Part shown: positions 1 through 5,222 of the stretch, in pieces
How positions within the stretch are numbered: the first letter of the stretch is position 1
Layout: each line of letters begins with the position of its first letter
Origin: Promethearchaeota archaeon
Lineage (GTDB): Archaea; Asgardarchaeota; Lokiarchaeia; Sigynarchaeales; SOKP01
Direction of reading: 5' to 3'
Length of the DNA stretch: 5,439 bases
Assembly (NCBI GenBank): GCA_019057735.1
Contig: JAHLWV010000173.1
Span: forward strand, 1 to 5,439
The notes under the pieces: generated by a model
Seen by the model: the letters and a program-made list of their open reading frames with translations, nothing else
The model's database searches: none
Told to the model about the DNA's origin: nothing
Program-made: the position numbers and the translations under genes

Positions 1-379
1 CGATACCGAAAAGTGTCCAACCCCAGGCTCCCCGCATAAAGGTAAGGGTAATAGGGGTGTAGCTCCCTGCAATAAGAAGATAGATTGTTGAATGGTCCAG
101 AATTCTGAAAATATTTTTTATCTTTGGGTTTACAAAGCTATGGTAAAGAGTGGAAGATAGATAAAGTAAAATAAGCGTAGCTCCATATATACTGAAACTC
201 ACAATGCGCCAAGCATCACCGCGCTTACTGGCAAGAACTACTAAAATTACCAGAGCAGCAATACTTAAACCAATTCCAACACCATGAGTAATGCTGTTGG
301 CAATTTCCTCACCTAAACTTTGAGTTTTTAAAGAATGACTTTCTTTTTTTAGATTATTCATTTGATGATATTTGCCCAT
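1..379 (-). CDS. Hemolysin III / PAQR family membrane protein (partial, N-terminal 126 residues)
   Basis: The reverse strand from the ATG at 379-377 reads open to the window edge, so the C-terminus is missing. The translation carries the family's hallmarks in order: EEIANSITHG at residues 24-33, SSTLYHS at 75-81, and LDHSTIYLLIAGSYTP at 94-109. About three membrane segments are visible, at roughly residues 32-50, 58-77 and 95-115. Ser76, His80 and Asp95 match the Ser/His/Asp of the PAQR zinc site; the C-terminal His ligands would lie outside the window. The family comprises seven-helix membrane proteins related to adiponectin receptors and alkaline ceramidases. Bacterial members are called hemolysin III or YqfA, and their real substrate is mostly unknown. 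The start is uncertain: Met7 (361-359) is an alternative and neither has a strong ribosome site. The gene is divergent from the DUF456 gene. Family assignment is firm; function is not. Confidence 0.93.
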   Translation of the reverse strand, partial: MGKYHQMNNLKKESHSLKTQSLGEEIANSITHGVGIGLSIAALVILVVLASKRGDAWRIVSFSIYGATLILLYLSSTLYHSFVNPKIKNIFRILDHSTIYLLIAGSYTPITLTFMRGAWGWTLFGI

Positions 380-441
380 CTTTATTTTATAGTTAATCTG
401 TTGATAAAAAAACTTTTTCAATAAATTGTGTTTATGTTAGA

Positions 442-450
442 ATTATAGCA
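442..450 (-). promoter_or_regulatory. Extended -10 promoter element for the hemolysin III gene
   Basis: On the minus strand this reads TGCTATAAT, a perfect extended -10 (TGnTATAAT). No good -35 stands at 16-18 bp, although TTGACT and TTGTCA lie upstream at 11 and 24 bp from the hexamer. Transcription would start near 435 and give a leader of about 55 bases before the ATG at 379. It is the only convincing promoter-like element for the leftward gene in this divergent gap. Confidence 0.45.
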
Positions 451-555
451 TATCATATAGTCAAATAATACTGACAAGTCAGCGATCCGTCAAGATTTTA
501 TTTAGTTTATTTTTAATATTAGTTCTATATCTAAATAAGGAGAATGCCGAGACTT

Positions 556-1041
556 ATGGAATATGGTTTAATTTTATTAGGAATAATTTGTACTATTATA
601 GGAGTAATTGGCTGTATTTTCCCCACAATTCCCGGGCCTCCTCTTAGCTATGCGGCTCTTATATTGCTTCAATTTGCTAAAGAAGAACCTGTTTTTAGTA
701 AAAGCTTCTTAGTCAGGTTTGCTGTTTTTACTATTATAGTCTCCTTGATAGATTATTTTCTCCCTCTACTGGGAGCAAAATTATACGGTACTACCAAATA
801 CGGAATCTGGGGAGCAATAATAGGGATGATAGCCGGTATCATCTTCTTTCCTCCTTTCGGAATGATTTTAGGTATATTTATCGGTGCAATTGTAGGAGAG
901 CTTATTGCCGGTAAAGAAAATTCAATGGCCCTGAAAGCGGGACTGGCTACTTTTATCGGAAGCATTACAGCAGTTTTTATTAAATTGTCTTTGTCTGTTG
1001 TAATGGCTTTTTATTTTTTTATCTACCTCTTTAAAGGCTAA
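556..1041 (+). CDS. DUF456 family integral membrane protein
   Basis: This 161-residue, very hydrophobic protein fits DUF456, a bacterial membrane family of about 160 residues with no known biochemical function. Diagnostic segments are GCIFPTIPGPPLSY near residues 19-32, LIDYFLPLLGAKLYGTTKYGIWG near 64-86 (a typical D-Y-x-x-P then K-x-x-x-KYG pattern), FFPPFGMILG near 97-106 and GAIVGEL near 110-116. Helices lie at about 3-22, 28-40, 51-72, 84-97, 100-118 and 130-158, rich in glycine as if tightly packed. The start at 556 was chosen because the AAGGAG at 537-542 lies only 1 base from the in-frame ATG at 544, too close to work; it lies 13 bases from 556, which is long but usable. If 544 were used, four residues would be added. 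A GNAT gene follows after 27 bp, probably in the same transcript. No function should be inferred beyond membrane location. Confidence 0.9.
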   Translation: MEYGLILLGIICTIIGVIGCIFPTIPGPPLSYAALILLQFAKEEPVFSKSFLVRFAVFTIIVSLIDYFLPLLGAKLYGTTKYGIWGAIIGMIAGIIFFPPFGMILGIFIGAIVGELIAGKENSMALKAGLATFIGSITAVFIKLSLSVVMAFYFFIYLFKG

Positions 1042-1044
1042 AAA

Positions 1045-1063
1045 AGAAGGAGAAAAAAAGGAA
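1045..1063 (+). promoter_or_regulatory. Tandem Shine-Dalgarno sites for the GNAT gene
   Basis: AGAAGGAG at 1045-1052 and AAAGGAA at 1057-1063 both precede the ATG at 1069. The second has the better spacing, about 5-7 bases. The purine-only leader between the DUF456 stop and this ATG leaves no room for a terminator, which supports co-transcription of the two genes. Confidence 0.6.
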
Positions 1064-1068
1064 ATAAG

Positions 1069-1578
1069 ATGTTTATTCTGGAAACTGAAAAGTTGAAATT
1101 AATTCCCCTTGATGCTCAGAATTTGAGATGGTCAATCGAAGACCGGCAGAAGATGGAGCGGAATTTGGGAGTAAAAATTACTGATACGGAACTGGAAGAA
1201 CCGGTGAAGAAAGCCATGAGGACTTCTCTTAAGATGGTTTTAGAAAATAAGAAAGATTATCTTTGGTTTACCAGTTGGGAAATAGTATTAAAAAAAGAAA
1301 ACAGAATAATAGGGGGATTGTGCTTTAAAGGCTGTCCTGATGAAAAAGGGAGAGTTGAAATCGCTTATGGAATGCAGGATGAATACAGATGCAAAGGATA
1401 TATGACAGAAGCAGTAAAAGAATTGATAAATTGGGCTTTTAGTTTTAATAATGTTACCGAGGTTATTGCTGAAACAGAAAAAGACAATTTTCCATCCTAT
1501 AGAGTTTTGGAAAAAGCTGGGATGCAAAAATACGAAGAAAAAGAAAAGATGTTTTGGTGGAGAATAAATAAGATTTAA
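1069..1578 (+). CDS. GNAT family N-acetyltransferase (RimJ/RimL-like)
   Basis: This 169-residue protein of typical single-domain GNAT length would transfer an acetyl group from acetyl-CoA to an amine. It opens with the family's strand-1 pattern (LETEKLKLIPL, residues 4-14). Motif A is VEIAYGM at 96-102 followed by the CoA pyrophosphate loop EYRCKGYMTEA at 105-115, where the usual Q/R-x-x-G-x-G/A reads R107-C-K-G110-Y-M112. Motif B follows: VIAETEKDNFPSYRVLEKAGM at 132-152, with the N140...S143 pair and the R-V-L-E-K-A-G-M helix that RimJ/RimL-type members carry. Residues 20-65 form a charged helical insertion that probably shapes the acceptor site. The acceptor cannot be read from the sequence: ribosomal protein N-termini, a small amine and an antibiotic are all possible. 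It lies 27 bp after the DUF456 gene and 66 bp before the BtrH-like gene; functional links with either are unproven. Confidence 0.9.
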   Translation: MFILETEKLKLIPLDAQNLRWSIEDRQKMERNLGVKITDTELEEPVKKAMRTSLKMVLENKKDYLWFTSWEIVLKKENRIIGGLCFKGCPDEKGRVEIAYGMQDEYRCKGYMTEAVKELINWAFSFNNVTEVIAETEKDNFPSYRVLEKAGMQKYEEKEKMFWWRINKI

Positions 1579-1607
1579 AAAAAATTTATGAGTAGATATC
1601 AAATTAA

Positions 1608-1616
1608 TGTTATAAA
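1608..1616 (+). promoter_or_regulatory. Candidate extended -10 promoter for the BtrH-like gene
   Basis: TGTTATAAA lies in the gap after the GNAT gene and matches TGnTATAAT with one mismatch. No clear -35 hexamer is present; TTTATG at 1585-1590 is 20 bp away. Transcription would start near 1622, just upstream of the GAGGAGG ribosome site. There is no terminator hairpin in the gap, so read-through from the GNAT gene is also possible. Confidence 0.4.
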
Positions 1617-1628
1617 ATGAATACAAAA

Positions 1629-1635
1629 GAGGAGG
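1629..1635 (+). promoter_or_regulatory. Strong Shine-Dalgarno GAGGAGG
   Basis: GAGGAGG ends 9 bases before the ATG at 1645 and fixes that start for the BtrH-like gene. Confidence 0.7.
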
Positions 1636-1644
1636 GCGGAGAAA

Positions 1645-2634
1645 ATGATAATTAAAAATTTTAAACAATTTAAAGGTCAACATTGTGAAACAACTGTAAC
1701 AGGCAGCTTGCTTTATCATCTTGGAATTAACTTATCCGAGCCCATGCTTTTTGGATTAGGCGAGGGATTGAACTTCATTATCTGGAATATGAAAACAATG
1801 GATTTCCCTTTCATCGGGGGAAGGATAAAAACAGATTTATTAACCCAAAATATTACCAGACACCTTAACTTGAAATTGAATGTTTGGGAAACATCTTCGT
1901 TGAAAAAAGCCTGGGAAAATGTAAAAGAAAACATTGATGCGGAAATTCCCGTGGGAATAAAGATGGATTGCTATCATCTGGATTATTTTACTAATAAATT
2001 TCACTTTGCCGGCCATTATGTGGTAATGTACGGATATGATGAAAATAGTGCTTATCTGGCTGATACCATTCAACAAGGCGGATTGGTTAAAACCTCTTTA
2101 AAAAACTTTGAACTGGCCAGGAATGAAAAAGGACCTATGTCATCTAAAAATCTTTCTTACACCATTGGAGACACCAATAAAAAATATGACCTGAAGAAAA
2201 CAATTCCGCAGGCTATGGGTAATAACGCAAAAAATTATTTGAATCCTCCCATACAAAATATTAGCTATAAGGGCATCCTAAAAACCAGTAAAGAAATAAT
2301 AAAATGGTTTAAGCGAAGTAAAGATGTTGAAGGGGATTTTAAAACAACTGCAATGTTAATGGAAAAAGCCGGCACCGGCGGTGCGCTGTTTAGAAATCTT
2401 TATAGAGACTTCCTAAAAGAAAGTTATCAAAAAACAAAAATAGAAGAAATAAATGAATCCTATAAAATGTTTGTCGATATCGCCCGGCTGTGGAGAGCAG
2501 TTTCAAAATTGTTTATAAAAGCAGGAGATACGAAGGATATTGAATATATCTATAAGGCTTCTGAAATATTAGTAGAATTAGCGGATAAAGAGAAAAGAGC
2601 AATGAGTATTTTGTTAAATGTTTGTCAGGGGTAG
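1645..2634 (+). CDS. BtrH N-terminal domain / DUF4872 protein (cysteine-peptidase-like fold, putative acyltransferase or amidohydrolase)
   Basis: This 329-residue protein has the two-part layout of BtrH_N followed by DUF4872. BtrH of the butirosin pathway moves a gamma-glutamylated acyl side chain from an acyl carrier protein onto ribostamycin; most relatives are uncharacterised. The N-terminal domain shows GQHCETTVTGSLLYHLG at residues 11-27, then SEPMLFGLGEGLNF at 31-44. Cys14 would be the nucleophile. His124 in AGHYVVMYGYD and Asp140 in AYLADT sit where the papain/C39-like fold carries its His and Asp, so the triad looks intact. The DUF4872 signature is MEKAGTGGALFRNLYRDFL near residues 239-257, followed by a helical tail rich in Lys and Glu to 329. 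There is no signal peptide, so it is cytoplasmic. No carrier protein, ligase or aminoglycoside biosynthesis gene is visible nearby, so the substrate is unknown. A stand-alone acyl or peptide hydrolase is an alternative. Confidence 0.88.
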   Translation: MIIKNFKQFKGQHCETTVTGSLLYHLGINLSEPMLFGLGEGLNFIIWNMKTMDFPFIGGRIKTDLLTQNITRHLNLKLNVWETSSLKKAWENVKENIDAEIPVGIKMDCYHLDYFTNKFHFAGHYVVMYGYDENSAYLADTIQQGGLVKTSLKNFELARNEKGPMSSKNLSYTIGDTNKKYDLKKTIPQAMGNNAKNYLNPPIQNISYKGILKTSKEIIKWFKRSKDVEGDFKTTAMLMEKAGTGGALFRNLYRDFLKESYQKTKIEEINESYKMFVDIARLWRAVSKLFIKAGDTKDIEYIYKASEILVELADKEKRAMSILLNVCQG

Positions 2635-2655
2635 GTTTTTAATAAGGTTTACTTA

Positions 2656-2690
2656 ATTCAGGAGAAAGATTATATCCTTGAAATTTTTAT
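2656..2690 (+). terminator. Weak candidate terminator after the BtrH-like gene
   Basis: TTCAGGA at 2657-2663 can pair with TCCTTGAA at 2675-2682 with one bulged base and an 11-base loop, followed by AATTTTTATGCTTTT. The stem is short and AT-rich, so this is only a possible intrinsic terminator. It lies 22 bases after the stop codon, where one would be expected. The rest of the 168-bp gap to the next gene shows no other hairpin and no open frame of note. Confidence 0.3.
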
Positions 2691-2766
2691 GCTTTTATGA
2701 TAAAAAGTAATTAGAAAAATTATTATTTTTAATAAAATACTACAAAGGGCATTTGATAATTTTAGA

Positions 2767-2774
2767 TATAAAAT
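2767..2774 (+). promoter_or_regulatory. Candidate -10 (TATAAAAT) for the two-gene redox-like cassette
   Basis: TATAAAAT lies about 13 bases upstream of the TGGAGGA ribosome site (2786-2792) of the 64-residue gene. The -35 is unclear: TTGATA at 2753-2758 is too close for this hexamer, and would suit only an ATTATA at 2776-2781 that would place the start inside the ribosome site. The surroundings are extremely AT-rich, so chance matches are likely. Confidence 0.28.
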
Positions 2775-2802
2775 AATTATATTTATGGAGGATTAAGGCT
2801 CT

Positions 2803-2997
2803 ATGCTTAAGACGCATAATGTAATTAATTTTTTGGGAATCATAACATTTATATTATTATGCCTGACGTTCTTTCTTGGTATCACTCAGATTTCATATAA
2901 TTTACACATAATTATAGGAGGGGTAGCCTTCTTATTCTTATGCCTTCATGCGGGATTTATTGTACGGCTTAATTACAAAAGAAAAAAAAGGAGGTGA
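2803..2997 (+). CDS. Small two-helix membrane protein with H-x13-H in its second helix (possible b-heme hairpin)
   Basis: This gene of 64 residues starts at ATG 2803, 10 bases after TGGAGGA. Two hydrophobic helices are plain, at residues 8-28 and 33-56, followed by the basic tail KRKKRR, so by the positive-inside rule both ends are probably cytoplasmic. The second helix reads NLHIIIGGVAFLFLCLHAGFIVRLNYK: His35 and His49 are 14 apart, so they lie on roughly the same helix face, one near each side of the membrane. This spacing, with a nearby Gly and a following L-N-Y/W, resembles b-type cytochrome helices and DUF4405-like proteins. A single hairpin would have to dimerise to bind heme with two His ligands per site. 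The stop TGA lies within the ribosome site of the next gene, which encodes an exported desulfoferrodoxin-like protein, so the two are almost certainly co-translated. Heme binding is inference; a plain membrane anchor is the alternative. Confidence 0.75.
   Translation: MLKTHNVINFLGIITFILLCLTFFLGITQISYNLHIIIGGVAFLFLCLHAGFIVRLNYKRKKRR
2988..2997 (+). promoter_or_regulatory. Full-length Shine-Dalgarno AAGGAGGTGA overlapping the upstream stop
   Basis: These ten bases are a near-complete complement of the 16S rRNA 3' end and include the TGA stop of the upstream gene. GGAGG ends 8 bases before GTG 3003. The earlier in-frame GTG at 2994 lies inside this site and so cannot be the start it serves. The overlap implies translational coupling and strong expression of the downstream exported protein. 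Confidence 0.8.
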
Positions 2998-3002
2998 ACA
3001 CA

Positions 3003-3356
3003 GTGAAAAAAAATATAATTTTTTTATTTTTACTTATTATGTGTCTATTTCTCCCCACACAAGCATTTTCTCATCCGGCTAGTAAAGTAATCTTATCGGT
3101 AGAAGGCAATATACTTCAGGTTACTGTTCAACATAATGTTGGTAACCCTCAAACTCATTATATTAATAAAATAATTGTAACCTTGAACGAGAAGAAAATT
3201 ATCACACAGTTATTTTTTCTGCAAACAGACAACACGCAAAAGGTTTCTTACATCATACCTTCCCTGAAATCGGGAGATACAATTACCGTTGAGGCCAGTT
3301 GTAATAGAGGGGGTATTCGTAAGGGAACTATAACTGTTCAGCCAGTCGCTCTTTAG
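3003..3356 (+). CDS. Exported small desulfoferrodoxin/neelaredoxin-like (superoxide reductase-fold) protein
   Basis: Starting at GTG 3003, this 117-residue protein has a classic signal peptide: MKKN, a hydrophobic core at 5-17, then PTQAFS, with likely cleavage before His24. The mature part is all-beta in appearance. His24 (SHPASKVIL), His44 (VQHNVGNP), His52 (THYINKIIVTLN) and Cys100 (EASCNRGG) follow the order of the desulfoferrodoxin iron site II ligands (in D. desulfuricans His49, His69, His75, Cys116, His119). The first spacing, 20 residues, is identical; the second is 8 instead of 6. The fifth ligand position, C+3, is Gly103, so the His4Cys site is incomplete. SoxZ-like Ig-fold proteins are distant relatives and an alternative name. 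The role could be superoxide reduction outside the membrane, or metal or sulfur-compound binding. The upstream two-helix membrane protein is its likely partner. Fold and export are well supported; the activity is not. Confidence 0.78.
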   Translation: MKKNIIFLFLLIMCLFLPTQAFSHPASKVILSVEGNILQVTVQHNVGNPQTHYINKIIVTLNEKKIITQLFFLQTDNTQKVSYIIPSLKSGDTITVEASCNRGGIRKGTITVQPVAL

Positions 3357-3401
3357 ATGTAAGTCAATAGCAAAAATATAATACTAATGTAGACTTTCTT
3401 C

Positions 3402-3451
3402 CACGCCTCCGACGCGTTAACCGGCCGGTTATTTAGCAGCTTGGGCGGCAT
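3402..3451. repeat. GC-rich palindromic island (core TAACCGGCCGGTTA)
   Basis: A block of about 50 bases is clearly more GC-rich than the surrounding AT-rich gap. Its core at 3418-3431 is a perfect 14-bp palindrome, flanked by further short palindromes ACGCGT (3412-3417) and GTTAAC (3416-3421). No T-tract follows, so it is a poor intrinsic terminator. It may be a protein-binding site or the remains of a dispersed repeat. The rest of this 243-bp gap holds no open frame that I would call a gene. Confidence 0.5.
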
Positions 3452-3506
3452 AACTTTCAAAGATAAGATTATTATTTTTTAATAGATTACTATTATAAAG
3501 TTAATT

Positions 3507-3512
3507 TATAAT
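3507..3512 (+). promoter_or_regulatory. Candidate -10 (TATAAT) upstream of the nuclease gene
   Basis: A perfect TATAAT stands 88 bases before the start codon, with no good -35 at 16-18 bp. A rival candidate is TTGTAA (3531-3536) with TAGTAA (3555-3560) at 18 bp, which would start transcription within the palindrome at 3565-3585. The AT-rich background makes either uncertain. Confidence 0.25.
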
Positions 3513-3564
3513 GTTGGATTAATTAAATGATTGTAACCCAAAAAGCATACAAAATAGTAATATA

Positions 3565-3585
3565 GGGACACGATGCATCGTGCCC
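3565..3585. repeat. Near-perfect palindrome just before the nuclease ribosome site
   Basis: GGGACACGATG / CATCGTGCCC: 14 bases (3569-3582) are perfectly palindromic around ATGCAT, then one mismatch (A3568/C3583), then two more pairs. It resembles the short palindromic repeats with GGGCACG...CGTGCCC arms that I recall as dispersed elements in several bacterial genomes, but whether it recurs in this genome cannot be seen here. It abuts the AGGAG ribosome site at 3588-3592 and would form a hairpin in the mRNA leader if transcribed. An ATG inside it (3573) is in frame with the nuclease but is not the likely start. Confidence 0.6.
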
Positions 3586-3599
3586 ACAGGAGAAATTCT

Positions 3600-5093
3600 A
3601 TGCCAGATAAACTCTCTGCAAATATGTTATATAATTATGTCAAATGTCCTCACCGTTTAACCCTGGATCTTTTTGGAGATTATTCAAAACAGGACCCAAT
3701 CAGCGCATTTGTAAAATTATTATGGGAAAAGGGCACTGATTTTGAAAAACAAGTAATAGAAAACCTACAGATACCATTCTTAGATTTACACTCCTACTCA
3801 AGAATTGAAAAAGAAAAACGAACCAAAGAAGCCATTGATAATGGCGTAGAATTAATATATAGTGGTCGGATAAGTGCAGGAAACCTAATCGGCGAACCCG
3901 ACCTTTTAAGAAGAAGCGGTGATGGATACATTAGTGGTGATATAAAAAGCGGTTCTGGCTTAGAGGGAGAAAATGATTTATCCGAAGGCAAACCAAAGCT
4001 CCACTATACAGTCCAGCTTGCCCTCTATACCGACATCCTGGAAAGGCTCGATGTATCGGCAGGCAGAAACCCCTTTATTTGGGATATTCATGGACGAGAA
4101 ATTGAGTATGATTTAAATTCATCCCAAAGCACACGAAAACTAGAATCCTGGTGGAGTAAATATCAAAACTGCCTGGAAGCAGTTAGTAAAATAGCTAACT
4201 ATGATTTAAAAACATTACCTGCTTACTCAGGAACATGTAAGTTATGTCAATGGCGAACCTATTGCCTCAAATGTTTAAGAAAAGCTAATGATTTAACCTT
4301 GATACCTGAATTAGGACGTTCAAAAAGAGACGTTATGATTAACCATTTAGGCTCAGTTGCTGAATTAGCTCAAGCTAATCTAAACCAATTTCAAAAAGGG
4401 AAAAAGACTATTTTCCCAAGAGTGGGTAGAGGTACCCTGGAGAAATTTCAAGAAAGAGCAATACTTTTATCAAAAAGTGGCTCTAAACCCTATTTGAAAA
4501 GTCAAATCACCTTGCCAGATGCCCCCACTGAATTATTTTTCGATATTGAAACTGACCCGATGAGAGATATCTGTTATCTGCATGGATTCTTGGAACGTCG
4601 TAATGGGGATAACAGCAGCGAGCGATATGTTGCTTTCTTCTCCGACCAACCAGATGAGCAAGAAGAAAAACGAGCTTTTAGTCAAGCTTGGGAATTTATT
4701 CAAAAATCAATGCCCTGTGTAATTTATTATTATTCACCCTATGAAAAAACCCAATGGAAAAAATTACAAGGAAAATATCCGGAGATAATGTCCGAAGACG
4801 ATATAGTAAAAATGTTTAATCCCGAGTATGCAGTAGATCTCTACCTTAATGTAGTAAAGAAAAAAACAGAATGGCCAACCAATGATTACTCAATTAAAAC
4901 TTTAGCTTCCTATCTGGGATTTCGCTGGCGTGATGAAAGTCCATCTGGCGCTGAATCTATTGAATGGTATCATCGATGGGTAGAAACTGGTGATGTAAAC
5001 ATAAAAACAAGGATTCTCAAATACAATGAAGATGACTGTATCGCCACACGTGTCTTATTGGATGGCATTTGTTCGTTGCCTTTATCAAAATAG
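3600..5093 (+). CDS. TM0106 family RecB/Cas4-like nuclease with C-terminal RNase H-like exonuclease domain
   Basis: This 497-residue protein matches the TM0106 family: an N-terminal PD-(D/E)XK nuclease of the RecB/Cas4 type joined to a YprB-like RNase H domain. In the first domain, GEPDLL at 98-103 gives E99 and D101, GDIKSG at 113-118 gives D114 and K116, and QLALY at 139-143 is the QxxxY motif. Cys16 (KCPHR) with C213, C216 and C222 form the split four-cysteine set seen in Fe-S nucleases such as Cas4 and AddB. Residues 240-300 contain a helix-hairpin-like linker. The second domain has FFDIET at 313-318 (D315, E317), D413 in YAVDLY and YNEDDC at 475-480, a complete DEDD-type acidic set. ATG 3600 was chosen because AGGAG (3588-3592) lies 7 bases upstream; an in-frame ATG at 3573 lies within a palindrome. 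All catalytic residues look intact. The probable role is DNA processing or repair; the physiological function is not known. No helicase or CRISPR gene is adjacent in the window. Confidence 0.93.
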   Translation: MPDKLSANMLYNYVKCPHRLTLDLFGDYSKQDPISAFVKLLWEKGTDFEKQVIENLQIPFLDLHSYSRIEKEKRTKEAIDNGVELIYSGRISAGNLIGEPDLLRRSGDGYISGDIKSGSGLEGENDLSEGKPKLHYTVQLALYTDILERLDVSAGRNPFIWDIHGREIEYDLNSSQSTRKLESWWSKYQNCLEAVSKIANYDLKTLPAYSGTCKLCQWRTYCLKCLRKANDLTLIPELGRSKRDVMINHLGSVAELAQANLNQFQKGKKTIFPRVGRGTLEKFQERAILLSKSGSKPYLKSQITLPDAPTELFFDIETDPMRDICYLHGFLERRNGDNSSERYVAFFSDQPDEQEEKRAFSQAWEFIQKSMPCVIYYYSPYEKTQWKKLQGKYPEIMSEDDIVKMFNPEYAVDLYLNVVKKKTEWPTNDYSIKTLASYLGFRWRDESPSGAESIEWYHRWVETGDVNIKTRILKYNEDDCIATRVLLDGICSLPLSK

Positions 5094-5180
5094 TCGCCAA
5101 TATATATTCAGGCACAATTAATCTAATTTATACGATCCTTTAACAAGAAGGTTTACATCTTTCGTGGAGTAATTGTTCCT

Positions 5181-5198
5181 TTATAATTTTAATTATAA
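5181..5198. repeat. AT-only perfect inverted repeat between convergent genes
   Basis: TTATAATT and AATTATAA are perfect complements around a TT centre, in the 129-bp gap between the convergent nuclease and exporter genes. Such a position suits a shared bidirectional terminator, but the stem has no GC pairs and only weak T-runs flank it. It also contains TATAAT on both strands. No better terminator for either gene is visible in the gap, and there is no small gene or RNA there that I can recognise. Confidence 0.4.
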
Positions 5199-5222
5199 TA
5201 AAAATTTCCAAAAAGAATTTAG

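Noticed and set aside
544..555. ATG at 544 as the DUF456 start
   Set aside because: The AAGGAG site is only 1 base away, too close for initiation, while the hydrophobic family N-terminus fits ATG 556. The difference is only four residues and remains open.
753..965. Minus-strand open frame inside the DUF456 gene
   Set aside because: A Pro/Ile-rich antisense shadow of the repeated glycine-rich helices, with no family resemblance.
1288..2076. Long open frames on the minus strand across the GNAT and BtrH-like genes (1288-1719, 1716-1934, 1840-2076)
   Set aside because: They are antisense to well-supported genes, give low-complexity Phe/Ile/Ser-rich translations and lack ribosome sites.
3003..3356. 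CopC-like copper protein
   Set aside because: The signal peptide and mature N-terminal His are similar, but the later motifs (HNV...THYI, EASCN) fit the desulfoferrodoxin/SoxZ type better and CopC's other ligands are not seen.
3418..3450. Palindrome at 3418-3431 as an intrinsic terminator for the exported-protein gene
   Set aside because: It has no loop and is followed by ATTTAGCAGC, not a T-tract.
3573..3599. ATG at 3573 as the nuclease start
   Set aside because: It lies inside the palindrome, has no ribosome site and adds a basic nine-residue leader (MHRAHRRNS) not expected in the family; ATG 3600 has AGGAG at 7 bases.
3794..3991. Minus-strand open frame inside the nuclease gene
   Set aside because: It is antisense to the conserved PD-(D/E)XK motifs and lacks a ribosome site.
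5094..5222. tRNA, riboswitch or small gene in the convergent gap
   Set aside because: No cloverleaf, no recognisable aptamer and no open frame with a ribosome site; only the AT-only inverted repeat stands out.
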